This document shows, piece after piece, positions 25,892 through 36,382 of a stretch of DNA of 64,000 nucleotides. The number at the start of each line of letters is the position of its first letter. The stretch's first letter is position 1. The position numbers were made by a program, and so were the translations under genes. Below the pieces are notes generated by a model. The model worked only from the letters and a program-made list of their open reading frames with translations. It made no database searches and was not told where the DNA came from. This DNA is from QHXW01 sp963847515 (GTDB lineage Bacteria > Acidobacteriota > Terriglobia > Bryobacterales > Bryobacteraceae): assembly GCA_963847515.1 (NCBI GenBank), contig CAWKAA010000007.1, forward strand, positions 1,054,001 to 1,118,000, read 5' to 3'.

Positions 25892-26158
25892 TTATAGATT
25901 ATCGGCGTCGACGTGGACAAAATCTTCTGAGATTTCCCGATTCAGCGCGGCATTGGCGCGATAGCCCTCAACGAGTTCACGCGCAAGTTTCCGCCGCGCC
26001 ATACGATCCAGGTATTCCGAAACGGCCTTACGGATCAGCACGCTTCGCTTTACCGAAAGCTCTTGGACGGCCTTCTGAGTTTCCTCGTATAGAACAGCCG
26101 GAAAATCTACTATGATCTTCCGGGACGCCGATACCTTGGACACAGCCGCACGCGGCAT
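25892..26158 (-). CDS. Ribbon-helix-helix antitoxin of the MazF-type toxin
   Basis: 88 residues from ATG 26158 (MPRAAVSKVSASRKIIVDF). The N-terminal half is a beta strand plus two helices (KIIVDFPAVLYEETQKAVQELSV) of the RHH DNA-binding type. The charged C-terminal half would wrap the toxin. A longer frame to 26194 is possible. The upstream inverted repeat at 26227-26244 is a candidate autoregulatory operator. Confidence 0.75.
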   Translation of the reverse strand: MPRAAVSKVSASRKIIVDFPAVLYEETQKAVQELSVKRSVLIRKAVSEYLDRMARRKLARELVEGYRANAALNREISEDFVHVDADNL

Positions 26159-26226
26159 TCTCCGTCTCCTCGTATTATGACGTGGTTCAATCATATCAAA
26201 GGATTGGTTAGGACGATACTAAAGTA

Positions 26227-26244
26227 TATACCCAAAAAGGTATA
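26227..26244. promoter_or_regulatory. Inverted repeat, candidate operator of the toxin-antitoxin pair
   Basis: TATACC-CAAAAA-GGTATA is perfectly symmetric and lies about 70 bp upstream of the antitoxin start in an AT-rich promoter-like segment. RHH antitoxins bind such short inverted repeats. Confidence 0.35.
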
Positions 26245-26298
26245 CGTAATAGGTTCGCCTGGGCATACCAGACAACTTTAACATTTAGAATCAGCGTT

Positions 26299-26495
26299 TT
26301 ACGAGTATCCAGACAGGAACGCCGCCGCCGTTTTGAGGAACTCGGGCCACTTGTCGCCGATGACGGCGCCGTGACCGCTGTTGGGGACAATCCAGAGGCT
26401 CGATTGCGGAATGGCCCGTGCCATTTCAACCGAGTACAGCGGATCGCGATCGCCTTGCACGATCAACGTCCGGGCGTGAATTGTGGAAAGGTACG
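26299..26495 (-). pseudogene. C-terminal remnant of an alpha/beta hydrolase
   Basis: Reads LSTIHARTLIVQGDRDPLYS, then PQSSLWIVPNSGHGAV and a stop at 26299. This is the Asp (GDRD) and His (SGHG) part of an alpha/beta-hydrolase triad; the nucleophile half is missing. The upstream end abuts the stop of the regulator gene at 26501, so the 5' part was lost. Confidence 0.65.
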
Positions 26496-26500
26496 GCGGA

Positions 26501-28846
26501 CTAGGCGCCGGCCCGGAGCTCGCTCGTCAACTGCCTTTTGGCATCGATGAGCTCCGGGATGTCCGCGTCCGCGTCCTTCCAGATTTGCAAAAAACCGGCG
26601 TAGGCTGCGCGAGCCTCCTCAAATTTGCCTTTTCGCTGGTAAGCTTGCGCGAGATGGTATTCCGCCAGCGGGTAACTCGCATTGAGATGAAGAATCCTCT
26701 GGTACTCCTGTATGGCTTCATCCAGACGGCCCAGTTCCAGAAAGGCGTTGGCGAGACAATCTTCATACAGGTCGAGGCCGGAACTCGGCGGCAGGTGGCG
26801 TAGCGCGCTCTTAAAATACGCGACGGCCTCTTCGCCTTTCTTGCCGCGAAGCGCCAAAATCCCCAGATAGTAATCGTGGCTTCGCATTTCGTTTCGGACT
26901 CCCCGCTCGGGGTACGGCACATTCTGAAGAAGGGTCGCCTTCAACCTCGCCGCGACAGTTGTATCGCCCCGCTCTAAAGCAAACAGCAGCGAGTTCCAGA
27001 CAGCGCCCTTTTCCTGCATGGTTTCGCTCCGCGCTGCCGGTTCGCCAAGCCGAAAATCCCGCTTTCTCAGGTACACCTGGGCGATACTGCCATATCCCAC
27101 GGCACGCGCTGCATCCGAGCGCGCCACTTGAATGTAGCGCCGGTACTGATCGACAGCCTCTCGGTAGCGTCCCTCCTGCGCGTAAAGATCTCCCCGATGA
27201 ATGATGGCCGGCTCAAATTCCGGATCGAGCGAGAGCGCGGCGTTGTACTCGCCTGCGGCTTTGTCGTACCTTCCCGATTGCTGATACGACATGCCGAGAC
27301 TGTCATGAGCGTTGGGTTCGCTGGGCGCCAGTTGCACATAGCGCCGATGCGCCGCGATGGCCTCGTCGTATCTCCCCAGACCTAGAAAGCAGACGCCTAG
27401 CACGTTGTAAAGGTCCTTAGCTTCCGGATCTGTCATGAGTCCCCGTTGGACCACGGCAATGGTTTCGTTCGGCCGCTCTTCTCGATACAGAAGCCGCCCC
27501 AGCCTGGCGTAGGCCTCGGTCTCCAGTGGATATTGGTTGACGATGCGCCGGAACGTTTCGATTGCGCTCGCATAATCTTGGCGAGCGATGGCATACCAAG
27601 CCGCCACGTACAGCCGGTCCTTCTCGGTCAAACGATCGGACATTTGGAACGCCTTCTCCAGGAACGGCCTTCCTTTTTCCGGGAGAAAGTCGGTTACCGA
27701 ATAGGCGTAACCGATGCGCGCATAAGCCATGGCGAATTTCGGATCCAGTTGGATTGCCTTGCGCAACAGCTCGACGGCTTCGGCGTTTTCAAACGCCTGC
27801 GCTTTGCTGACGCCCAGCGAGTAATACCGGTAAGCCTCCACGCTCTCAGTCATCACCTCTGCCAGGCTCGCCTTTTTCCCCGCATCCGAAAGCGCGGCTC
27901 CCAGGTGCGCCGCCAACTTCAACGATAAAAGGTCGACCTGGCTAAGGATGTTGGCTGCCTTGTCGGCGACCAGCCGGTCCGTGGCGATAGGCTGGCCGTT
28001 GCCGGTGTCAAAAAGCTGGACGTTAATCAGGATTTGTTCTCCCAGCGCGGCAAAGCTGCCGAGCAGTACAGCCTCGGCATGGCTTCTTCGCGCGATGTCC
28101 AACGCGGCGTCCAAGCGAATATCGCTCTCCGGCTTGTGCCCGATTCTCTCCAGCAGTAAATGCAACTGCTGCCGGCTCAGTACCGTCAACCCCTCGGAGC
28201 GCGCTAGGCCGGTGATGAACATGTCCGCCAAGCCCTCGCGCAGCCAGTTCAAATCCGGACGGCCCGATTGATTCTCGAAATACATAACGGCGAGTGGCTT
28301 CGTACCGGGAACGCGGGGCAGCGTGACTTCGGCCCTCAGCCCAGGCGAATGGCGCATCGCGAGCCACAGCATGGGGATGCCGGTTATTAGAGCCAGTGCA
28401 ATCAGAATCAGACTGAGCCGCAGTCCAAACCACGCTTTCACTGTTACTTCCGGCAAAATCGGCTCTGCGCCGGCGAGCTGAACGGCAGCAACCGCCGACG
28501 GCTCCTCTTCCACCGGGCTGATGAACCGGTAGCCAACTTTTGGGATGGTCTTTACAAATCGAGCCTGGCGCGGATCATCCCCCAGCGCTTTACGAATCTC
28601 CGCGATGCATTGCACCAGCGCGTTGTCGGTGACCGCGGTATCGTGCCAGAAATTTTCGATCAGCTCTTCTTTGGTGATCAATCTTTGGCGGCGCTCGAGC
28701 AGGTAAAGGAGAACGTGGAACGATTGCTGCCGCAGGTACTGTTCCTGGCCGCGACGCTTCAGGTAACCCTGGGCCGAGTCGATCTCCACATCCTCACAGC
28801 GGTAAGTAGGACCGCCAGTAACCGGAGTTGCGCCAGACGGATTCAT
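26501..28846 (-). CDS. CadC-like membrane regulator: winged helix, FlgO-like domain, TPRs
   Basis: About 781 residues from ATG 28846; frames from 28900 or 28918 are possible. Order: OmpR-type winged helix (about residues 12-110; QQSFHVLLYLLERRQRLITK and IRKALGDDPRQARFVKTIPKVGYRF), one membrane segment (about 140-160), a periplasmic ligand-type domain starting LAVMYFENQSGRPDLNWL, then a TPR array (about 360-760). Proteins of this design are common in Acidobacteria and act as one-component regulators. The target is unknown. A TTTAAC/GTTAAA inverted repeat at 28911-28925 may be its own operator. Confidence 0.85.
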   Translation of the reverse strand: MNPSGATPVTGGPTYRCEDVEIDSAQGYLKRRGQEQYLRQQSFHVLLYLLERRQRLITKEELIENFWHDTAVTDNALVQCIAEIRKALGDDPRQARFVKTIPKVGYRFISPVEEEPSAVAAVQLAGAEPILPEVTVKAWFGLRLSLILIALALITGIPMLWLAMRHSPGLRAEVTLPRVPGTKPLAVMYFENQSGRPDLNWLREGLADMFITGLARSEGLTVLSRQQLHLLLERIGHKPESDIRLDAALDIARRSHAEAVLLGSFAALGEQILINVQLFDTGNGQPIATDRLVADKAANILSQVDLLSLKLAAHLGAALSDAGKKASLAEVMTESVEAYRYYSLGVSKAQAFENAEAVELLRKAIQLDPKFAMAYARIGYAYSVTDFLPEKGRPFLEKAFQMSDRLTEKDRLYVAAWYAIARQDYASAIETFRRIVNQYPLETEAYARLGRLLYREERPNETIAVVQRGLMTDPEAKDLYNVLGVCFLGLGRYDEAIAAHRRYVQLAPSEPNAHDSLGMSYQQSGRYDKAAGEYNAALSLDPEFEPAIIHRGDLYAQEGRYREAVDQYRRYIQVARSDAARAVGYGSIAQVYLRKRDFRLGEPAARSETMQEKGAVWNSLLFALERGDTTVAARLKATLLQNVPYPERGVRNEMRSHDYYLGILALRGKKGEEAVAYFKSALRHLPPSSGLDLYEDCLANAFLELGRLDEAIQEYQRILHLNASYPLAEYHLAQAYQRKGKFEEARAAYAGFLQIWKDADADIPELIDAKRQLTSELRAGA

Positions 28847-29154
28847 GGTCGGAGACGCGCGTGATCGAACCGGATTATAACCTAACTTTAAATATCGCAT
28901 GAGCCACACGTTTAACATTGTTAAAGCCCGTTGAACCCACCTACTGAATAGACATTACCGTCCGCCGGTCACAGAGAGTCGGTTCGGCCCAATCCCAGGC
29001 TGTAACACCTTGTCGATAAAAGATTTCAGAAGAATTTCATTTTTCTCTCACCACTAATCGCACGGGAAAGGGTAAACGATAACTACTAGACTGTTTGCTG
29101 GCGATATGGGGTGCACTTTTCCGCACAGATGACTTTCAAGGGAGGAAGCCTGAG

Positions 29155-32100
29155 ATGACGACTTTGGTGATTTTTCGGAATTGGCTTTGTTTCGCAATTT
29201 GCCTTTTACTGGTCTCGATTCCGCACGGACTGCACGCGCAGGCCCTAAGCGGAATCACCGGGACAGTGACCGATGCGACGGGTGCGGTTGTGCCCAATGC
29301 GAAGGTCACGGTGACGAACCAGGCGACGCAGGTTGCGAGCCATGCGGTCACCAGTTCTTCCGGCACATACACCGTAACCGACTTGATTCCAGGCACTTAC
29401 ACGGTACAGGTGGAGTTGGCCGGCTTTCAGACTTCGGTCCACAACGGGGTCGGCGTGGAAGTCAGCAAAATTCGACCGTCGATGTGAGTCTGCAGACCGG
29501 AACGACCACGCAGACGCTGGAAGTGACGGAAAGCGTTATCACTCTGAATACGACTCAGCCGGAATTGGGTACCACGATTGAAAACGCGGTAGTTCAGGCG
29601 CTGCCGGTCGAATTGGACGCCGGTGACGGTCGGGGCCGTCAGATCGACCAGTTCGTTTTCCTTGCTCCAGGCGTAACCGGCGGAACATTTAGCAAGCGAA
29701 TTAACGGCGGCGTCGATTTCGAGAGCGAGGTTGTGTTTAACGGCATTCCCATGGCTCAGTCCGAAACTCAGGGCTTTCAGACCATCTGGAACCCTCCATT
29801 CGAACAGGTCAATGAATTCAACGTCTTGCGTTCTTCCTTTTCGGCTCAATACGGATTGGCGCAGGGAGTAGTCACGTACCAAACGGCATCGGGAACGAAC
29901 CAGCTCCATGGAGACGTTTTCGAAATCGTGCGCAACAATTACTTCGACGCCCGGGGCGCGTACAACTCAACCGACTCCGCTCGACAATGAGAACAACTAC
30001 GGCTTCACGATTGGCGGCCCGGTGTGGATTCCCAAGACTATACAACGGGAAGAACCGGACTATTCTTCCACTTCAGCGTGGAGTGGTATCGCCGGAACAA
30101 CACCGATATGACCTTCATGAACCTCCCGACTGCCGCCGAGAAGCAAGGCAATTTCAGCGCTACTGGGCGTGACGATCTTTGATCCGACCACTCATCAAGC
30201 CCTTTCCCGGAAACATGATTCCGCAGAACCGGTTCAGCCCGCTATCGGCGAGCCTGATACCGTTGATGCCCGATCCGACGTTGCCCGGGTATGTGAACAA
30301 TTTCCAGTCGAACATGGCGTGATTCCGACGCGGCAAAATCCCTGGGGCTTCAACATCGACTACAACATCAACGACAAACAGTCGATCCACTGGAGCGAAT
30401 GGCGCGACAAACGGACTTCTTACGGCACGGAAACTAGCTCTCACCTGACGGGTGAGTTGGGGAGCAGAATCTATCAGCCAGATCTCGGCACGGTGTTCAT
30501 CTTGAACTACTCCAATACAATCACGCCTCACCTGGTGATGACTGCGGGAGCAAGTTGGCTGGGAGAGCTGAACGATCAGATCAGCCTCGTGAAGAACAAC
30601 AACTTCGCAGCGGCGCCGGGCGCGCCGCAACTTTCGCAGCTTCATTTCGAGGGCCCTCTTGCGCCAACAGACTTCGGTTCGCCATGGATTCAATCCATCA
30701 ATCGAAAGCTGGGTTGGGTGATCGAAAATAACTACCTATGGATCAAAGGCAAACACACCTTCAACATCGGGCTGGGAGTCCGGCGAACGTATCAGGACGA
30801 TAACGAATGCCAGCATTGTGCCGGCACTTTTAATTTCAGCAACAATCAGACTGCCGACCCAAATAATTTGGGTAGCACCGGCAACGCATTCGCGAGCTTC
30901 CTGCTCGGGACCGTGGACAGCGCGAACCGGATCGGGTCTCCGCGAGTTAAGGCTTCGCAACCGCGACGTCTCACCGTACATTCAGGATGACATCAAGATC
31001 AGGCCGAACTTGACGATCAATATCGGCATGCGGTGGGACATCATGGTGCCGTTCACCGAGGTGAATAATCAGATCGTGTTCTTTGACTCGAAGATTCCTA
31101 ACCCGGGGGCCGGCGGACTGCCGGGCGCAGCGTCCAAATTCGGCAATTGCACCGGTTGCGCCGGATTTGACCGCGCCGCTATCAAGTGGAATCACTATCA
31201 GTCCCGCGCGTCGGCGTTTTCCTACGGCCTGAACAATAAGACGGTCATCCAGGGCGGTTTCTGCGCAGAACTATCTGGACGGCGGGGCATACGAATACGG
31301 CACCAGCAAGGTGGCTGTGAACTACGCCAATCTGTTTGACCGGGTCATTCAATCGCAATTCGACCGGCACCACGACTGCCGGGTTTCGGCTCTTGGGACA
31401 GCAATATTCTTCCCCTCCCGGCTCCCGTTCCGTTCAGCCCGACCCTTGGGAATTGCCCAAGCAGATCGATGGTTTCTCTCCGAACGATGGCAGAGCGCCA
31501 TACGATCCTCGCCTGGAACATCGGGATTCAGCGCGAATTGCCGTACAACATGCTTGTTTCGGCGCATTACATGGGCAACCGCGCCAATTACCTGCCAGCC
31601 CAGTTGAACATCATCAATCAGCTCAATCCGAGTAATCTCGTCTCTGGGCACTACGCTCGGACTGCCGGTCACCGATCCGGCTGCGGTGGCCGCGGGCATC
31701 CACAGTCCCTTATCCGAACTTCTTGAACGATTTACGGAGTCAGCGCCACGGTGCTGCAGGCCTTGCGGCCTTACCCGCAGTTCTCCAGGCATTTTTAACA
31801 ACTTCGATAACACCGGTTCTTCGCTCTATCAATGCGCTGCAGGTACAGGTGGAGAAGCGATTTACCAACGGGCTGGGCTTCCTGGTCACTTACAATCTGT
31901 CGCGCATGATGTCGAACACCAACTCCGGCTTCACTTCCTTCGGCGCCAATTCGCTGAACAAGAATAACCAGAAGGCGGAATGGTCGCATCGACAACAACG
32001 ATCAGCCGAACGCGATCAACATCGCCGGCACCTACGAGTTGCCGATCGGCAAAGGTAAGCCTTTCTTGAACAATAAGGGAATCGCAAGCAACCTGCTGGG

Positions 32101-32593
32101 CGGGTGGCAGATTAGCCCCATCCTCACAATACTCTACGGGCACTCCGCTCTGGAGCGGCACCGGGGGAACAGTAGCGGTTCCTGGCGATCCGCTCGGTAA
32201 TAATTGCTCGCCTTGCAATCGGGCGGATATAGTGCCTGGCGTCCAGCAGGAGTTCTCATATAGCAACGTTTATCAAGGGCATGCCTGTACTTAACGCAGC
32301 CGCCTTTACGAACCCTGGACTCTGGACGCTCGGCACGGCGCCTCGCGTTCTCGATCTGCGCGCTCCGTGGAATTTGAATGAGAACGTTTCCCTGAGCAAG
32401 AAGTTCAACATTGGGGAGCACGTCCAGGCGGAATTGCGCATGTCGTACTTCAATTTGCTGAATCGCGTGGTGTTCGGTGGGTTTCCCGATCCCTCTTTGT
32501 ACCTCCTGACGGATCCGAATTTCGGCACAAGTCATCAACAGCCAAGGCAACACGCAACGTCAGGGGCAAGCGCAGTTTCAGATTAACTTCTGA
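29155..32593 (+). pseudogene. TonB-dependent receptor (Oar-like) with carboxypeptidase-regulatory domain, multiply frameshifted
   Basis: Start ATG 29155 follows GGAGG. Signal peptide to about residue 28, then a CarboxypepD_reg domain (GITGTVTDATGAVVPNAKVTV), a plug domain (FLAPGVTGGTFSKRINGG, then VVFNGIPMAQSETQGFQTIW and FSAQYGLAQG), and barrel pieces to QAQFQINF at the stop. The 1100-residue architecture is typical of acidobacterial outer-membrane receptors for glycans or peptides. At least eight shifts are needed. A strong terminator follows. Confidence 0.75.
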
Positions 32594-32607
32594 AGCCGGC
32601 AGTCATG

Positions 32608-32648
32608 GAACATCGGGGACCTGATGCCGGTCCCCGATGTTCTTGTCT
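32608..32648 (+). terminator. Strong hairpin terminator after the TonB receptor gene
   Basis: GAACATCGGGGACC (32608-32621) pairs perfectly with GGTCCCCGATGTTC (32629-32642): a 14-bp stem with a 7-nt loop, followed by TTGTCT. It starts 15 nt after the receptor stop. It makes ATG 32637, inside the stem, an unlikely start for the next gene. Confidence 0.7.
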
Positions 32649-32660
32649 AAACTGAAGTCG

Positions 32661-34425
32661 ATGGTTCCTGCCGTTGTCCTGGCGGCTTTTCTCCTGCAGG
32701 CAGGAGTTCGAAGCTACCTGCTGCCCAGCCCGTATCTTCCGGCCAAGAACCTGCGCTTCTCGAAGCCAATGGCTTGCTCGATCAGGGAAAACTGAGCGAT
32801 GCCGAAAGTGCTGTCCGGCAATATCTCGGGACCAACGCTAGTTCGGCGGACGCGCATTACCTTCTTGGCTACATTCTGTTCCGGGAGCAGAATCCAAAAG
32901 CTTCGATCAGCAGAATACACCGAGGCGGCCCGCTACGGGCTCCCAGCGCGCTCGATCTGGAGGTCATTGGCTGCGACTACCTGCCTCATGGAAGACTACG
33001 CTGCCGCCGGACAAGTGGCTTACCAAGTCCGTGGGGCTGAATCCAGAGAATGCGGCGGCACAGTATTTCCTGGGACGCGCCAAGTACAACGAGAAGCGCT
33101 TCGAAGAGGCCGTAGCGGCCTTCACGGAGTGCCTGAAACTGGATCCGAACAATATCAAAGCTGCAGACAACCTCGGCCTGTCTTACGAAGGACTGGGCAA
33201 GACCGAGGACGCACTGGCGGCTTACCGCAAAGCCATTGCGCTGGACGCGCGCTCGCAACAATCCTGGGCCGTACCTCAATCTCGGCACTCTGCTTGTCGA
33301 GAATCAGCGCCCAGGCGAGGCCGAGCTATACCTCGCTCAAGCGATTCAGATCGCCCCTGGCGATTCCCGAGGGCACCGGGAGCTGGGAAAAGGCTATCTG
33401 CAGTTGAACCGGCTGGAAGAGGCGCAGACCCAGCTCGAGAAAGCGGTGGAGTTGGCCCCGCAGAACGCTCCGATCTCACTTTCTGCTGGCCCAGGTGTAT
33501 CGAAAGCTTGGTTTGGCGGACAAAGCGCAGGCGGAAACCGCACGCTACGCGGAGCTGACGGGAGCCCATTCCACGCCCGAGACGCCGCTGGCTGAAGCCC
33601 GCGCGCTCCTGGACCTGGGTAAATCGAGCGAAGCCGAGCAGGTGATCCGGCGTTACCTGGAGATTCGCAAGAACTCGGCGGATGCGCACTACCTCCTCGG
33701 ATACATCCTGTTCAAGAAGCAGGACCCGAAATCCTCACTGGCTGAATACACGGAAGGCGCCAGGTACCGCAAGCCTAGCGCGGCGGACCTGGAAGCAGTG
33801 GCCAGCGATTACGTCCTGATGAAGGATTATCCGGACGCCGACAAATGGTTCACGAAGGCGGTTGAGTGGAATCCGAAGGATTCGCTCGGCTGGTATTATC
33901 TTGGCCGCACGAAATACAACGAGAACCGGTTTGATGAAGCCATCAAGCGCTTTCCAGCAATGCCTGAAACTTGATCCCAAAGGACGTCAAAGCCGAGGAC
34001 AACCTTGGACTTGTCGTATGAGGGTTTGAATCGAACCGAGGAAGCCATCGCCGCTTACCGCAATGCCATCGCGTGGCAGGCGGATTCAGCCGTGAAAAAC
34101 TCCGGACCTTTCCTAAATCTGGGCAGCCTGCTTGCGGATGGCGATCGTGTCGACGAGGGCCTGACCTATTTGCTCGAAGCCGCCCGCCGGATGTCGCCAG
34201 GACTATCGCATTCACCGGCAACTGGGAAAAGCGTATACGCGGCTGAATCAACTGGAAAAGGCGCAGGCTGAATTGGAGAAGGCGGTGGAGCTGGCTCCTC
34301 AAAATGCGCCGGTTCACTTTATGCTGGCGCAGGTATACCGGAAGCAGGGATTGATGGAGAAGGCGAAGATGGAGAACGACCGCTACACGGCGCTGGTGGG
34401 TTCGAGCTCGACGCCGAAGAACTAG
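32661..34425 (+). pseudogene. Secreted TPR protein with internally duplicated module, frameshifted
   Basis: From ATG 32661 a signal-like segment (VPAVVLAAFLLQAG) leads into TPR repeats. A module (SADAHYLLGYILFREQNPKA ... YFLGRAKYNEKRFEEAVAAF ... NLGLSYEGLGKTEDALAAYR) is followed by a second copy (SADAHYLLGYILFKKQDPKS ... YYLGRTKYNENRFDEAI ... SYEGLNRTEEAIAAYR). The stop is at 34423-34425. Five or more shifts divide it. The gene lies between the receptor terminator and the cytochrome gene (gap 4 nt), so it is co-transcribed with the latter. Confidence 0.65.
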
Positions 34426-34429
34426 GATC

Positions 34430-36346
34430 ATGCCGCAACCGCTCCCTTTGGTCACGGCTCGTTATGGGACCGCTTTAGCCCTGATACTGTTCCTGACGCT
34501 AGTTTGTTTCGCCGCGGACGCGAACGAGCCGCGCTACGCGGGCGCAGAGGTTTGCAGCTCGTGCCACCAGGACATCGCCGCCAGCCAGGCAAATACCGCC
34601 ATGGCCAGGACGTGGCATGGTGCGACCACTTCGTTGCTGCCTGTCAACTACAACGGCCGGGCCTTGGGGTCTGAGGTCCGGCGACAGGGCGATCGCTTCA
34701 TCTACTCCGCGGTCATGCCCGACGGATCGAACGTGAGCCTGCCGGTTAAGGTCATGATCGGCGGGGAGCGGAACGGACTCAGCTTTCTCGCTTCGATCGA
34801 AACTTTGGGCGGCATGCCGCTGGAGCGCGCGGCGCTTATCGAAACCCGATATTGCTATAACACGCCTCATCATGAGCTCGCACTCTCGCCGGGCTTCCCC
34901 TCGGAGATGCCCCGATCGTACGAAACCGCACTTGGCCGGGTGTTGAGTCCGACATTCGAGGGGAAGTGTCTCACCTGTCACGGCCGGCCAAATACACTCG
35001 GAGCCGGCAAGCAAGGCGGAGTGCGATGCGAGGGCTGCCATGGACCGGGATTGCAGCATGTACAAGCGGTCGGCAATGGCAAACCTGGTACCGGCATCAT
35101 CAATCCAAGGAAGCTCACAAGCGAGCAGAGCCTGGAAATCTGCGCCCAATGCCACAACGGGTTCTCGTATCAATCCGATCCCCTTCCGAAAGAATTGCTG
35201 GTGTCGAGTCAGGTCCCAGCCCTTCGCAATTCTGAGTGCTTTATCCAAACCGGCGGGGCGTTGACCTGCACGCGCTGCCACGATCCCCATCGTGATGCGC
35301 CGCACGCGGAGCTAGAGAAAGTATCGGTGAATGTCTGCCTAGGCTGCCATTCCGCCGCGGTGGAGCACCGGGCGGCGATCTGCCCGGTCAATGCCGGCGA
35401 CAAGTGCATTGGCTGTCACATGCCGACTGGTAAATGTGGGCGCATTTCATACGACGGACCATTGGATTCGCGTGCATCCCGAACAGGCAATCAAGTCTCC
35501 GAAGCACGACGACAGTCTGCGTTCGCAGATTCACCCTTGCGCGAGTGCCTCCGCATCATCGTCACCGACGAGCGCGCGAAAGCTGAAGCGGCAGTTCGGC
35601 GGCTTGCGAACGGAGATGCCTTCTTCGACGTCGCGCATGATCTTTCCGCCGATGCCACAGCGCCGGGCGGCGGATACGTGGGTGAGATGACGCTGTCGCA
35701 GATGGACCCGAAGGTCGGCGTGGCAGCCGCAAAGCTCGGAGACGGGGAGACGAGCGGCATCATTGATATGGGCAACCACTGGATCATCGTGCAACGCATG
35801 CCGCGCGATTTTAAGCTAGAGGCCGACCAGCTTTTTCAACAAGCGACCGACTTGAAACTTCACGGCGATGCCAAAGGCGCTCTGGAGAAGGATCAACAGG
35901 CGCTTAAAATCTATCCGAACTTTTTGCGCGCGCTCACCTTCATGGGCGTCACACTCGGAGAAAATGGAGCGGTGCAAAAAGGTTCGGAAGTTCTGGGCTT
36001 TGCCGCCGGGTTGTATCCCAAGGATTCCACCACCCAGTTCGATCTCGGCCTGACGCTGAGCAGTCCGGCGAATCGGGCCGGGCAAATCGAAGCCTTCCGC
36101 CGCGCCGTAGACCTCGACCGGGATAATGTCGCGGTGTATGAGAACCTCGGCGCGGCGTTATACTCCGCCGGCGACTGGCAGAATGCCATCGAAGCGTGCC
36201 GCCAGGGCCTGCAAGTGGATCCGCTGTCGGCAAAACTCTACTACAACCTGAGCATGATGCTGGCGGAGCATGCTGACACGCAAGGCAGCGAACGAGCAAG
36301 AGCGCTGGCCACGAAGATTGATCCCGAGATCCTGCCCCGGCGATAA
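34430..36346 (+). CDS. Heptaheme cytochrome c - parvulin - TPR fusion protein
   Basis: 638 residues. A signal peptide (to about 30) is followed by seven CxxCH haem sites: CSSCH, CLTCH, CEGCH, CAQCH, CTRCH, CLGCH, CIGCH. Next is a region resembling a PpiC/SurA rotamase (about 385-465; DAFFDVAHDLSAD, GGGYVGEMTLSQMDPKV and LGDGETSGIIDMGNHWIIVQ). A TPR segment completes the protein (470-630). Between 35430 and 35535 another frame reads HTTDHWIRVHPEQAI, the expected family continuation, so two compensating indels probably corrupt residues 335-368. The first codons lie inside a dispersed repeat (34436-34468). Likely periplasmic electron transfer. Confidence 0.75.
   Translation: MPQPLPLVTARYGTALALILFLTLVCFAADANEPRYAGAEVCSSCHQDIAASQANTAMARTWHGATTSLLPVNYNGRALGSEVRRQGDRFIYSAVMPDGSNVSLPVKVMIGGERNGLSFLASIETLGGMPLERAALIETRYCYNTPHHELALSPGFPSEMPRSYETALGRVLSPTFEGKCLTCHGRPNTLGAGKQGGVRCEGCHGPGLQHVQAVGNGKPGTGIINPRKLTSEQSLEICAQCHNGFSYQSDPLPKELLVSSQVPALRNSECFIQTGGALTCTRCHDPHRDAPHAELEKVSVNVCLGCHSAAVEHRAAICPVNAGDKCIGCHMPTGKCGRISYDGPLDSRASRTGNQVSEARRQSAFADSPLRECLRIIVTDERAKAEAAVRRLANGDAFFDVAHDLSADATAPGGGYVGEMTLSQMDPKVGVAAAKLGDGETSGIIDMGNHWIIVQRMPRDFKLEADQLFQQATDLKLHGDAKGALEKDQQALKIYPNFLRALTFMGVTLGENGAVQKGSEVLGFAAGLYPKDSTTQFDLGLTLSSPANRAGQIEAFRRAVDLDRDNVAVYENLGAALYSAGDWQNAIEACRQGLQVDPLSAKLYYNLSMMLAEHADTQGSERARALATKIDPEILPRR
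34436..34468. repeat. Dispersed GAGCCGTGACC-type repeat, copy 1 (within CDS start)
   Basis: CAACCGCTCCCT ... GGTCACGGCTCGTTA matches copies at 42525-42555, 44067-44135 and 60622-60650. Here it encodes residues 3-13 of the cytochrome fusion (QPLPLVTARYG). Confidence 0.6.
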
Positions 36347-36382
36347 CGCCGGTAGTTGCATTCCGGCGCTACAATCAAAATC

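Noticed and set aside
29155..32593. Programmed frameshifting or phase variation in the TonB receptor
   Set aside because: Shifts are scattered at eight or more sites without a common slippery sequence or simple repeat, and similar damage affects unrelated genes nearby.
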